Positions 8,761-16,506 of a stretch of DNA of 48,453 nt are shown piece by piece. Source of the DNA: Kiloniellales bacterium (GTDB taxonomy: Bacteria > Pseudomonadota > Alphaproteobacteria > Kiloniellales > JAKSDN01); NCBI GenBank assembly GCA_028280455.1, contig JANQLT010000071.1, positions 1 to 48,453 on the forward strand, written 5' to 3'. The position numbers and the translations under genes are program-made. The notes beneath the pieces were generated by a model. That model made no database searches, was not told the origin of the DNA, and saw only the letters and a program-made list of their open reading frames with translations. Numbering within the stretch: position 1 is the first letter of the stretch; each line of letters opens with the position of its first letter.

Positions 8761-9651
8761 TCAGGGGCCTTGCAGGCCGAGCTTGCTCCGGGTCTCGGCC
8801 GGGTTGAGGACCGTGACGCCCAGGCGCACCAGGATCTCGCGGGCCCGCTCGACCAGGTGCTCGTTGGAGGCATGCACGCCCTTGTCGAGGTAGAGGTTGT
8901 CCTCGAGCCCGACGCGGACGTTGCCGCCGGCCAGGACCGAGGCGGCGACCCAGGGCATCTGCATGCGGCTGATCGCGAAGGAGCTCCAGATAGCCGCCTC
9001 CGGCAGCTCGTTGACCATGCCCATGAAGGTGTTGAGGTTGGCCGGCGCGCCATAGGGGATGCCCATGCAGAGCTGGATCATCGGCGCGCCGTCGATCAGG
9101 CCCTCCTTGACCATCTGCTTGACGAACCAGAGGTGGCCGGTGTCGAAGACCTCGAGCTCCGGCTTGACGCCCAGCGCCTGCACCCGGCGCGCCTTGGTGC
9201 GCAGCATGTCGGGCGTGTTGACCATGACGTAGTTGCCCTCGCCGAAGATCATCGAGCCGCAGTCCAGCGTGCAGATCTCCGGCTTCAGGGCCTCGACATG
9301 CGCCAGGCGCTCGAGCGGGCCGACCATGTCGGTGCCCGTCTCGTCGAGCGGCAACGGGTTCTCGCCCTCGCCGAAGGTGACGTCGCCGCCCATGCCGGCG
9401 GTCATGTTGACGATCACGTCGACGCCGGAGTCGCGCACCCGCTCCAGCACCTCGCGGTAGAGCTCGACCTTGCGGCTGCCCTTGCCGGTCTCCGGATCGC
9501 GGACATGGACATGAGCGATGGCCGCCCCGGCCTTGGCCGCCGAGATCGCCGCCTCGGCGATCTGCTGCGGCGTCACCGGGATCGCCGGATGCTTGTCGAC
9601 GGTGTCGGCCGCGCCGGTGACGGCGCAGGTGATGAAGGCCTCTCGGTTCAT
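8761..9651 (-). CDS. cdhC: BKACE-family 3-dehydrocarnitine cleavage enzyme
   Basis: This 296-residue beta-keto acid cleavage enzyme (BKACE, DUF849) would combine 3-dehydrocarnitine with acetyl-CoA to give betainyl-CoA and acetoacetate. The metal-binding motif [13 protein letters not shown] (His47 and His49) is present, as is [13 protein letters not shown] and the C-terminal [17 protein letters not shown] typical of the family. It is the first gene of the carnitine operon, next to the carnitine dehydrogenase-thioesterase and a divergent CdhR-like regulator, which fixes the substrate more firmly than sequence alone. gggag precedes the ATG. Confidence 0.88.
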   Translation of the reverse strand: MNREAFITCAVTGAADTVDKHPAIPVTPQQIAEAAISAAKAGAAIAHVHVRDPETGKGSRKVELYREVLERVRDSGVDVIVNMTAGMGGDVTFGEGENPLPLDETGTDMVGPLERLAHVEALKPEICTLDCGSMIFGEGNYVMVNTPDMLRTKARRVQALGVKPELEVFDTGHLWFVKQMVKEGLIDGAPMIQLCMGIPYGAPANLNTFMGMVNELPEAAIWSSFAISRMQMPWVAASVLAGGNVRVGLEDNLYLDKGVHASNEHLVERAREILVRLGVTVLNPAETRSKLGLQGP

Positions 9652-9730
9652 GCTTCGCTCCCGACTCTTCTTCTCGCCGCGGCAAGCCCGCGATCCGGCA
9701 ATGTTCTAGCGCCGCGGCGGATCCGCATGC

Positions 9731-9766
9731 TTGCACTTTCCGACAACGATGTAACATTATCCGACA
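9731..9766 (+). promoter_or_regulatory. Candidate cdhR promoter with repeated TCCGACA operator
   Basis: A TCCGACA heptamer occurs at 9739-9745 and again at 9760-9766, exactly 21 bases apart, about two helical turns. This is the layout expected for an AraC-type activator site. ttgcac (9731-9736) could serve as a -35, with a weak -10 in acattat 18 bases on. That would place the transcript start close to the ATG at 9766. This is a pattern call only. Confidence 0.35.
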
Positions 9767-10755
9767 TGGCCCAGGCATCGCACCCGGAGAGCGGTCAGGT
9801 CCCGCGCAGCGTCGGCATCCTGTTGCTGCCGGACTTCTCGAACCTGACCCTGGCTGCCCTGACCGAGCCCCTGCGCGTCGCCAATCGGGCCGCCGGCCGG
9901 AGCCTCTACCAGCATCGCCTGCTGACCGAGGAGGGCGCGCCGGTGTCCAGCTCCAGCGGGCTGCGAATCAGCAGCGGCCAGGCGATCGCCCCGCTCGACC
10001 GCTTCGACCTGCTGTTCGTGGTCGCCAGCTTCAACGTCAAGCGCCACGTCGGGCCGGCCCTGCTGGCCTGGCTGCGGCAGGCGGCGGCGCGGGCCGAGCT
10101 GGTCGGCGGCATGGAGGCCGGCGCCTACCTCCTGGCCCGGGCCGGCCTGCTCGACGGCCGCAAGGCGACGACCCATTGGGAGGACCTGGCGGACTTCGCC
10201 GACAGCTTCCCCGAGGTCGAGGTGGTCAACGAGCGCTTCGTGGTCGACGCCGGCCGGGTGACCAGCGGCGGCGCCATCCCGACCCTCGACTTCATCCTCA
10301 ACATGGTGCGCCAGCAGCACGGCCTGCGCCTGGCGCTCGACGTCGGCGGCAGCTTCATCTACGAGCAGGACAGCGCCGCGGCCGATCCGCAGCACGTGCT
10401 CTCGCTGGGCGCGCTGCGCTGGCTCGAGCCGAAGCTCTCGGCCGCGGTCGACCTGATGGAGAGCCATCTCGGCGAGCCGCTGAGCCTGCCCGAGATCGCC
10501 CGGCGCACCGGGCTCGGCGAGCGCGGCCTGCAGCGGCTGTTCCGCCGCCGCCTCGGCCAGACGCCGCAACGGGTCTATCTCTCGATCCGCCTCAACGCGG
10601 CCCGGCGCCTGCTGGCCCAGACCGAGCTGCCGATCGCCGAGGTCGCCGACGCCTGCGGCTTCGCCTCGCGCGTCACCTTCCACCGCGCCTTCCGCCAAGC
10701 CTTCGAGCGCCCACCCTCGGCCTTCCGCCGGCAAGACCTCGGCCCGGGTCTTTGA
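9766..10755 (+). CDS. cdhR: AraC/GlxA-family transcriptional regulator, CdhR-like
   Basis: The 329-residue protein has an N-terminal DJ-1/PfpI (GATase1-like) domain starting at RSVGILLLPDFSNLT (about 14-190) and a C-terminal AraC double helix-turn-helix (about 225-320). The HTH part contains LPEIARRTGLGERGLQRLFRR and IAEVADACGFASRVTFHRAF. This is the architecture of Pseudomonas CdhR and GbdR, which sense carnitine or glycine betaine. It is transcribed divergently from the BKACE gene, 114 bases away, as expected of the operon's activator. Two starts are possible: ATG 9766 (used here, no Shine-Dalgarno) or ATG 9727, which adds 13 residues. Repeats in the spacer suggest autoregulation. Confidence 0.82.
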   Translation: MAQASHPESGQVPRSVGILLLPDFSNLTLAALTEPLRVANRAAGRSLYQHRLLTEEGAPVSSSSGLRISSGQAIAPLDRFDLLFVVASFNVKRHVGPALLAWLRQAAARAELVGGMEAGAYLLARAGLLDGRKATTHWEDLADFADSFPEVEVVNERFVVDAGRVTSGGAIPTLDFILNMVRQQHGLRLALDVGGSFIYEQDSAAADPQHVLSLGALRWLEPKLSAAVDLMESHLGEPLSLPEIARRTGLGERGLQRLFRRRLGQTPQRVYLSIRLNAARRLLAQTELPIAEVADACGFASRVTFHRAFRQAFERPPSAFRRQDLGPGL

Positions 10756-10763
10756 AGAGACCT

Positions 10764-10893
10764 CAAAACAAGGTTCACACGGATGGACACGGATCAAACA
10801 CGGATGAACACGGATAACTAGAGGAACAAGCCGATTTTGTTATCCGTGTTTATCCGTGCGATATCCGTGTTCATCCGTGCCAGATTCTGTTTC
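10764..10893. repeat. ATCCGTG palindromic element, copy 1
   Basis: The left arm repeats cacggat-type words (cacacggatggacacggat, aacacggatgaacacgg). The right arm is the complement (gttatccgtgtttatccgtg, atatccgtgttcatccgtg), so about 50 bases on each side can pair. It begins aaaacaagg and ends agattctgtttcc, the same edges as copy 2 at 11055-11142. It lies just after the cdhR stop. It looks like a MITE/REP-type element rather than a CRISPR, because the arms are inverted and no spacers are present. Confidence 0.75.
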
Positions 10894-10998
10894 CTGTTCC
10901 AGGAAGCTCTCATGTCGTCGTCCGGTGCCGCTCAGGCCGTGGGACGAAAGCTCCGTTTGGAACTCGTCTAAGTAGCCGAGAAATCGCGTTCCCGATCG

Positions 10999-11046
10999 AT
11001 GTTCCAGCGCATCTCGGTTCTCGGTAACCGCAGCGGCGGAGATCTG
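10999..11046 (+). pseudogene. Decayed 5' copy of the adjacent P-loop kinase gene
   Basis: ATG at 10999 opens a short frame MFQRISVLGNRSGGDLRM, which aligns codon by codon with the true gene start at 11149 (MTQRIAILGNSSGGKSTL). The P-loop lysine is lost, and the frame runs into repeat copy 2 and stops at 11076. Bases before the ATG (gcgttcccgatcg) also resemble those before the intact gene (tgtttcccgaccc). This is a fragment left by duplication or by repeat-mediated rearrangement; no product is expected. Confidence 0.65.
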
Positions 11047-11054
11047 AGAATGAC

Positions 11055-11142
11055 AAAACAAGGCTTACACGGATGAACACGGATAACCAAAGCTAAAATC
11101 GATCTTTGTTATCCGTGTGCATCCGTGCAAGATTCTGTTTCC
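11055..11142. repeat. ATCCGTG palindromic element, copy 2
   Basis: This is a shorter version of the unit at 10764-10893. aaaacaaggcttacacgga and tgaacacggataac pair with gttatccgtgtgcatccgtg, and the end agattctgtttcc matches copy 1. It stops about 6 bases before the ATG of the kinase gene, so it supplies the untranslated leader and can fold into a hairpin that might affect translation. Confidence 0.75.
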
Positions 11143-11148
11143 CGACCC

Positions 11149-11661
11149 ATGACCCAGCGCATCGCGATCCTCGGCAACAGCAGCGGCGGCAAGTCGACCC
11201 TGGCGCGGCGCCTGGCCGCGGAGACCGGGCTGCCGCGCCATGAGATCGATGCGCTGCTCTGGCGGCCGGGCTGGGTCCTGGCGCCGGCGGCGGACTACGA
11301 GGCCGCGCACGACGAGGTCCTGGCGCAGGAGTCCTGGATCCTCGACGGCCTCGGGCGCCTGGAGAGCCTCGACGCCCGCCTCGCACGCGCCACGACGGTC
11401 CTGCTCGTCGACCTGCCGCTCTGGGTGCACTTCTGGCTCGCCGCCGAGCGGCAGACGGCCTGGGCCGCCGGCACCTTGGAGGCGCCGCGGCCCGGCGGGC
11501 TCGACGAGCGGCCGCCGACGGAGCGGCTGTTCGAGACGATCTGGACGGTCGATCGGGAATGGATGCCGGAGGTCCGCCGCATGGTGGATGCCGCCGAAGC
11601 CGGCGGCCGCGACGTGCGTCGGCTGGTCGCGCTGTCGCAGATCGAGTCCTTCCGGCTCTGA
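11149..11661 (+). CDS. Small P-loop kinase-like protein (adenylate kinase/FlaR type)
   Basis: The 170-residue cytoplasmic protein has a Walker A motif ILGNSSGGKSTLARRLA (residues 7-23) and HEIDALLWRPGW, the usual follow-up of topology-modulation/adenylate-kinase-like proteins. WILDGLGR and VLLVDLPLW form a Walker B-like strand. The in-frame codon at 11125 lies inside the upstream repeat, so ATG 11149 is preferred. No Shine-Dalgarno is obvious, because the leader is the repeat hairpin. The nucleotide-kinase fold is clear; the substrate is unknown. Confidence 0.75.
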   Translation: MTQRIAILGNSSGGKSTLARRLAAETGLPRHEIDALLWRPGWVLAPAADYEAAHDEVLAQESWILDGLGRLESLDARLARATTVLLVDLPLWVHFWLAAERQTAWAAGTLEAPRPGGLDERPPTERLFETIWTVDREWMPEVRRMVDAAEAGGRDVRRLVALSQIESFRL

Positions 11662-11707
11662 GGCCAGCCCCGGGTCAGCCCCCGGTCAGCCGAGTGTCAG
11701 CCCCGGG

Positions 11708-12781
11708 TTAGCGGCGGCGCGGCAGCAGGACCGTGCTGTCGAGGTCGAGGACCACGGCGGAGTCGTACCTGCCGTCCTCGCCCCTCTCGGGAAACGCCTC
11801 GCAAGGCCGGTCCTTGGTGGCGATGGTGCGCAATCGGAGCGCGCCGACATCGTCCCGGCCGGGCAAGGCGTGGGATTCCAGGACCTGGCTCCAGGCATAG
11901 AGCGTGTCGCCGGCGAAGGTCGGGGCGACATGGCCGCCGGCGTTGATCGCCGCCACCCGGAAGGCGTTGGGCAGGCCGTTGAAGCTGGCGGCCCGGGCGA
12001 TCGAGATGACGTGGCCGCCATAGACGATCCGTCGGCCGAAGGCGCCGGCCTCGGCGACCTGGCGGTTGAAGTGGACCTTCGCCGTGTTCTGGTAGAGCCG
12101 GGTGGCGAGCTGGTGCTCGGCATCCTCCAGGGTCGTGCCGTCGACATGGTCGATGCGCTCGCCCGGCACGTAGTCCTCCCAGGCCAGATCGCCGCCGGCC
12201 AAGGCCCAGTCGTAGCTCTCCAAGGAAAGGCCTGCTGGCACGCTCAAGGACTCCGGAGAGACGGCCTTGGGCAGCTCCGGCACATGCGTGTCCGGCGCCG
12301 GCGCGGCGGGGTCGCGCTTGGAGACCAGGACCCAGCGGATGTAGTCGAGCACCGTCTCGCCGCGCTGGTTGCGGCCGACCGAGCGGACGTAGACCACGCC
12401 GGTCTTGCCGCTCGAGGTCTCCTTGAGGCCGATGACCTCGCTTTCGGCGGTCAGGCTGTCGCCGGGATAGACCGGCACGCCGAACACGCAGGCCGCGTAG
12501 CCGAGGTTGGCGACGGCGTTGAGCGAGATGTCCGGAACGGTCCGGCCGAAGACGATGTGGAACACCAGGATATCGTCGAGCGGGGCGTCGGGCAGGCCGA
12601 GGCTTCTGGCGAAATCGGCCGAGGACTGCAGCGCGAAGCGCGTGCCGGTCAAGGCCGTGTAGATCGCCCGCTCGCCCTCGCCCAGGCTGCGGGGCGTGGC
12701 ATGGCGCAGCTTCTGGCCCAGGACGAAGTCCTCGAAGTAATTGCCGCCGCTGGTCTTGCTCATAGTAGGAGACTGATGCAT
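11708..12781 (-). CDS. mch: Mesaconyl-CoA hydratase-like protein (double MaoC hotdog)
   Basis: The 357-residue protein consists of two hotdog (MaoC-like) domains. YFEDFVLGQKLRHATPRS and TALTGTRFALQSSADFAR lie in the first half. DLAWEDYVPGERIDHVDG, QVAEAGAFGRRIVYGGHVIS and NAGGHVAPTFAGDTLYAWSQ lie in the second. This pattern matches mesaconyl-C1-CoA hydratase (beta-methylmalyl-CoA dehydratase) of the ethylmalonyl-CoA pathway. aggagg precedes ATG 12781 by 5 bases, and the upstream CoA-ester lyase gene ends 9 bases before, so the two are co-transcribed and probably act in sequence. Relatives acting on other methylmalyl/citramalyl-CoA compounds exist, so the exact substrate is inferred. Confidence 0.8.
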   Translation of the reverse strand: MHQSPTMSKTSGGNYFEDFVLGQKLRHATPRSLGEGERAIYTALTGTRFALQSSADFARSLGLPDAPLDDILVFHIVFGRTVPDISLNAVANLGYAACVFGVPVYPGDSLTAESEVIGLKETSSGKTGVVYVRSVGRNQRGETVLDYIRWVLVSKRDPAAPAPDTHVPELPKAVSPESLSVPAGLSLESYDWALAGGDLAWEDYVPGERIDHVDGTTLEDAEHQLATRLYQNTAKVHFNRQVAEAGAFGRRIVYGGHVISIARAASFNGLPNAFRVAAINAGGHVAPTFAGDTLYAWSQVLESHALPGRDDVGALRLRTIATKDRPCEAFPERGEDGRYDSAVVLDLDSTVLLPRRR

Positions 12782-12790
12782 CCCGGCCTC

Positions 12791-13699
12791 CTACTCGGCG
12801 ACCGCTTGTCGCTGCGCCGCCAGCTCGGCGTCCTGCTCGGCGATCGCCGCGGAGAGGGCGACCATGCGCTTGGCGTTCTCGACGTGCAGGGCCTCGATCA
12901 GCTTGCCCTCGTAGACCGCGACGCCCTTGCCCTCGGCCATGGCGGCGGCGTGGGCGGCGATGATCTTGTGCGACCACTCGATCTCCTCGGGCGAGGGCGA
13001 GAAGGCCTGGTTGGCGATCTCGATGGTGCGCGGGTGGATCAGGGTCTTGCCGTCGAAGCCCATGTCGTTGCCCTGCTTGCAGGAGTAGGCCAGGCCTTCG
13101 TCGTCGCGCAGGTCGAGATGGACGCCGTCGAGGATGTCGAGCCCGTAGGCCCGGGCGGCCAGCAGGCAGAGCCCGAGGCTGGTCAGCATGGGCATGCGGT
13201 CCGGGGTGTGGCTGGCGTGCAGGTCCTTGGCCAGGTCGGAGGTGCCCATGACCAGGCAGGTCAGGCGCGGGCTGGAGGCGGCGACAGCCTCGCTGTGCAG
13301 CATGCCCAGCGGGGTCTCCATCATGGCCCAGATCTGCAGATTGGCCGGCGCGCCGTGCGCGGCCATGACGGTCTCGGCCTGGCGCACCATGTCCGGGCTC
13401 TCGACCTTGGGCAGTAGCACGGCGTCGGCGCCGCTGTTGCAGGCCGCCACCAGGTCGTCGTAGCCCCAGGGCGAGCCGAAGCCGTTGATCCGGATGATCA
13501 CCTCGCGATAGCCGTAGCCGCCCTGCTTCAGCGCCGCCAGGATGTTGTTGCGCGCCTCGACCTTGGCGTCGGCGGAGACCGCGTCTTCGATGTCGAAGAT
13601 CAGGGCGTCGGCCGGCAGGGTCCGGGCCTTCTCCAGCGCCCGCGTGTTCGAGCCGGGCATGTAGAGCACAGAGCGGCGCGGTCGAGCGACCTTGGCCAT
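12791..13699 (-). CDS. HpcH/HpaI-family CoA-ester lyase (malyl-CoA/beta-methylmalyl-CoA type)
   Basis: This is a 302-residue CitE-like TIM-barrel enzyme. Signatures are RRSVLYMPGSNTRALEKAR near the N-terminus, ADALIFDIEDAV (Mg-binding Glu-Asp), LLPKVESPDMV, WAMMETPLGML with the catalytic Glu, and GFDGKTLIHPRTIEIANQAF. ATG 13699 is chosen over an in-frame start further upstream because family similarity begins at MAKVARPRR. Pairing with the mesaconyl-CoA hydratase suggests cleavage of beta-methylmalyl-CoA to glyoxylate and propionyl-CoA. A malyl-CoA thioesterase (Mcl2-like) or citramalyl-CoA lyase cannot be excluded. Confidence 0.8.
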   Translation of the reverse strand: MAKVARPRRSVLYMPGSNTRALEKARTLPADALIFDIEDAVSADAKVEARNNILAALKQGGYGYREVIIRINGFGSPWGYDDLVAACNSGADAVLLPKVESPDMVRQAETVMAAHGAPANLQIWAMMETPLGMLHSEAVAASSPRLTCLVMGTSDLAKDLHASHTPDRMPMLTSLGLCLLAARAYGLDILDGVHLDLRDDEGLAYSCKQGNDMGFDGKTLIHPRTIEIANQAFSPSPEEIEWSHKIIAAHAAAMAEGKGVAVYEGKLIEALHVENAKRMVALSAAIAEQDAELAAQRQAVAE

Positions 13700-13860
13700 G
13701 GGAGCACCTCCGCGATGGTTATCTCGCACTTGCGAAAGCCGCGCGACTATATCCAAAGGGGCCGCTGTGGCAAGCTGGCCGGGCCTTACACCTCGATAAA
13801 GCTCGAACCGGCCGCCGCGGAGGGCCACGGCGGGTCAAGCCGGTCTTGGGGGAGCCGCTT

Positions 13861-14736
13861 TTGAACATCCTGTCGATCCAGTCTCACGTGGCCTACGGCC
13901 ACGTCGGCAACGCCTCTGCCGTCTTCCCCATGCAGCGCCTCGGCTTCGAGGTCTGGCCGGTACACACGGTGCAGTTCTCCAACCACGTCGGCTACCCGGA
14001 CTGGGCCGGCCAGGTCTTCAGCGCCGAGCACGTGCGCCAGGTGATCGACGGCATCGAGCGCCGCGGCGTGTTCGGCGACTGCGCCGCCGTGCTCTCCGGC
14101 TACATCGGCGACGCCGCCCTGGCCGAGGCGGTGCTACACGCCGTCGAGCGGGTGCGGGCGGCCAACCCGGACGCGCTCTTCGCCTGCGACCCGGTGATGG
14201 GCGATACCGACGTCGGGCTCTACGTGGCGCCGGACATCGTCGAGGAGATGCGCCGGCGCGCCGTGCCCGCCGCCGACCTGATCACGCCCAACCAGTTCGA
14301 GCTGGAGCAGCTCACCGGCATCACCGTCGAGCACCTCGACGACGCCCTGGCGGCGGCCCGCCAGGCCCTGGCCATGGGGCCGCGCATGGTGCTGGTCACC
14401 AGCCTGCGCCACGAGGCGACGCCGGACGACGCCATCGAGATGCTGGTCATGACCGCCGAGACCTGCCTGCGGGTGCGCACGCCCTTCCTGACCATGGAGC
14501 CGATGCCGCACGGCTCCGGCGACGCGGTCTGCGCGCTCTTCCTGGCTCACCTCCTGCGCCGGGGCGAGGGCCCGGAGGCGATCGCCGGCGCCCTGGGCGA
14601 CGCCGCGGCGGCGATCTTCGCGATCATGGCCGCCAGCGCCCGCGCGGCGACCGGCGAGCTGGCCCTGATCGACGCCCAGGACGAGCTGGCCGCGCCGACG
14701 CGGCGCTTCGAGGTCGAAGAGCTTAAGCTCGGCTAA
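13861..14736 (+). CDS. pdxY: Pyridoxal kinase
   Basis: The enzyme phosphorylates pyridoxal to pyridoxal 5'-phosphate in the salvage pathway. It is 291 residues, a ribokinase fold. LNILSIQSHVAYGHVGNASA at the N-terminus, HTVQFSNHVGYPDW, DLITPNQFELEQLTG and the ATP/anion-hole motif GSGDAVCALF (catalytic Asp) are all PdxY features. The start is TTG at 13861, with a strong gggggag 8 bases upstream. An in-frame TTG at 13846 lies inside that ribosome-binding site and is rejected. Its stop overlaps that of the opposing TPR gene. Confidence 0.92.
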   Translation: MNILSIQSHVAYGHVGNASAVFPMQRLGFEVWPVHTVQFSNHVGYPDWAGQVFSAEHVRQVIDGIERRGVFGDCAAVLSGYIGDAALAEAVLHAVERVRAANPDALFACDPVMGDTDVGLYVAPDIVEEMRRRAVPAADLITPNQFELEQLTGITVEHLDDALAAARQALAMGPRMVLVTSLRHEATPDDAIEMLVMTAETCLRVRTPFLTMEPMPHGSGDAVCALFLAHLLRRGEGPEAIAGALGDAAAAIFAIMAASARAATGELALIDAQDELAAPTRRFEVEELKLG

Positions 14737-16172
14737 GCCGCGAGCGAGGGCCAGTGGCCGGCGCGCTTGGCGGCCACCGCCGCGCCGAGGTCCCGTCGGG
14801 CTCGCGTGAAGGCTCCATCCCAGTCGCCCGGGGCCTGCTGGCGGATCAGCCGCATCGAGGGGTACCAGGGCGTCGCCTCGCCCTCCGGGCCGTAGACCCA
14901 GTAGGGCGAATAGGACAGCAGGTTCCAGACCGGCCGGCCGAGGCTGGCGGTCAGATGGGCCACGGCGCTGTCGGTCATGACCACCAGGTCGAGCCGCTCG
15001 ATGGCGGCGGCGGTATCGGCGAAGTCGCGGACCTGGCTGCCCAGGTCGCTCACCACCGCCAGCGCGCCGCTGTCGCGCAGCGCGCTCTCGAGCGGGCCCT
15101 TCTGCAGGCTGAAAAGCTCGACCCCCGGCACGCCCGCCAGGGCGAGGAAGCGCGGCAGCGCGGCGGCCCGCAGGGCGTTGCCCTCGAAGCCGGCGCTGCC
15201 GGACCAGACGAAGCCGACCTTGAGCCGCCCCGGCAGGTCCGGGACCAGGCCCTTCGCCCGGCGACGGGAGTCCTCGGGCGGCGTGAGGCGCGCCGGCACC
15301 GGCAGGGAGTCGCGCTCCAGCCCGAGCCGGGCCGGCAGCGAAAGCAGGGGTGCCTGATAGTCGACCTGCGGGTAACGCGCGCCGGGCGCGATCAGCCGCT
15401 CGACGCCTTCGAGCCCCTGGAGCAGGCGCGCCAGGGGCGGCTCGGCGAGCAGCGTCACCTTGGCACCGAGCGCCGCCACCATCGGCACGAAGCGCAGGGT
15501 CAGCAGCATGTCGCCATAGCCCTGCTCGGGCACCAGCAGGATCGACATGCCGGCCAGCGGCTCGCCCCGCCACAGCGGTACGGACCGATTCAAGGCCGGC
15601 AACTGGCCGGTCCGCCAGCGCCACTCGTAGTCCGGCCAGGCAGCCCGATAGTCGCCGAGATGCAGCAGGGCCTCGGCCCGGCCCAGGTGGCAGATCGCGT
15701 TGTCGGGCTCGATCCTTAGAGCGCGCCCGTAGACCTCGACGGCTTCCTCGAAGCGCCGGGCCAGGACCAGCGAGATCGCGAAGTTGCGCAGCAGGCGCGG
15801 CGCCTGGGGGCAGAGGTCGATCGAGCGGCGATGCAGGCCCAGGCCCTCCTCGACCCGGTTCCGCTCGGCGAGCACCGTGCCGAGGTTGCAGAGCGCGTCG
15901 GGATTATCCGGCGCGACATCGAGCGCCCGCCGGTAGGCGGCTTCGGCCGCGACCAGATGGCCCTGGCGCCGCAGCGCCCGGCCGAGCTGGTACCAGGCCC
16001 CGCCGTCCGCCGGCTGCCGCTGCAGATAGCCGCGAAAGACGCTGACGGCCTCGTCCAGGCGATCGGCCGCCAGCAGCTCGCAGCCCCGGGCCCGCAGGGC
16101 CCGGTCGTTCGCCGACGCGGCCGCCGGCACCCGGGCGCCGCCGAGCGGCACGAGGACGTCGCCTTCGGGCAT
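14733..16172 (-). CDS. TPR protein with glycosyltransferase-9-like C-terminus (paralog 1)
   Basis: The 479-residue protein begins with about four to five tetratricopeptide repeats (roughly 25-195), e.g. AWYQLGRALRRQGHLVAAEA and ALCNLGTVLAERNRVEEGL. The C-terminal half (about 200-470) resembles ADP-heptose/GT9-like transferase folds: ILLVPEQGYGDMLLTLRFVP, KVGFVWSGSAGFEGN, LDLVVMTDSAVAHLTASLG, and PWYPSMRLIRQ at the end. ATG 16172 has aggg 8 bases upstream and is preferred over an in-frame ATG at 16214. No signal peptide is seen. Two relatives lie at 20517-21998 and 22060-23445, the first of them closest. A role in glycan or flagellin modification is plausible for such proteins but not shown here. 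Confidence 0.78.
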   Translation of the reverse strand: MPEGDVLVPLGGARVPAAASANDRALRARGCELLAADRLDEAVSVFRGYLQRQPADGGAWYQLGRALRRQGHLVAAEAAYRRALDVAPDNPDALCNLGTVLAERNRVEEGLGLHRRSIDLCPQAPRLLRNFAISLVLARRFEEAVEVYGRALRIEPDNAICHLGRAEALLHLGDYRAAWPDYEWRWRTGQLPALNRSVPLWRGEPLAGMSILLVPEQGYGDMLLTLRFVPMVAALGAKVTLLAEPPLARLLQGLEGVERLIAPGARYPQVDYQAPLLSLPARLGLERDSLPVPARLTPPEDSRRRAKGLVPDLPGRLKVGFVWSGSAGFEGNALRAAALPRFLALAGVPGVELFSLQKGPLESALRDSGALAVVSDLGSQVRDFADTAAAIERLDLVVMTDSAVAHLTASLGRPVWNLLSYSPYWVYGPEGEATPWYPSMRLIRQQAPGDWDGAFTRARRDLGAAVAAKRAGHWPSLAA

Positions 16173-16506
16173 CGTCGAGGCTCCCTGAGCGTCGCGTTTG
16201 AGGGCTAGGCGCACGTTGGCGCCAAAGGTCTTGCGGTTTCCTTACCGCGGGCCCGGCAGGGCACACGGCCGAGCCGCAAGCGCCATCCCGGCACGGCCTA
16301 GCCGGCATGGATTCAGCCCCCCTTGGTCGCTAGTCTCCTGCGCGAAGGGGAGAAAGGTTTCATGGACCTGCACCCTGGCCGCGCGGTCTCGCGGCTCCCC
16401 GGCCGCGGCACGGCCGGGAGGCGCCGTCTCGACCCTGACATCGCGACGGAGGAGGTTCACCTTTGGGTCTTGGTGCAAACATTGTGAAGACGGGACGGAC
16501 CGGCTG
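16173..16506. other. Leader region between TPR gene and patatin gene
   Basis: Divergent spacer of 334 bases. It must contain promoters for both flanking genes. It holds one short open frame with a possible ribosome-binding site, listed separately, and a GC-rich inverted stretch (ccccggccgcgg, near 16398). No RNA gene was recognised. Confidence 0.4.
16362..16487 (+). CDS. Possible 41-residue leader ORF upstream of patatin gene
   Basis: ATG at 16362 follows ggggagaaagg at a suitable distance and opens a 41-residue Arg-rich frame that ends with TGA at 16485-16487, 19 bases before the patatin start. The product has no recognisable similarity and no membrane segment. The position would suit a translated leader coupled to the next gene, but the composition is equally consistent with chance in GC-rich DNA. 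Confidence 0.2.
   Translation: MDLHPGRAVSRLPGRGTAGRRRLDPDIATEEVHLWVLVQTL

Noticed and set aside
10764-11142. Repeated ATCCGTG words, considered as a CRISPR array
   Set aside because: The repeats are inverted and not separated by uniform unique spacers; no cas genes are present.
13846-13860. Upstream TTG start for pdxY
   Set aside because: It lies inside the strong ribosome-binding site that serves the TTG at 13861, and similarity begins at NILSIQSHV.
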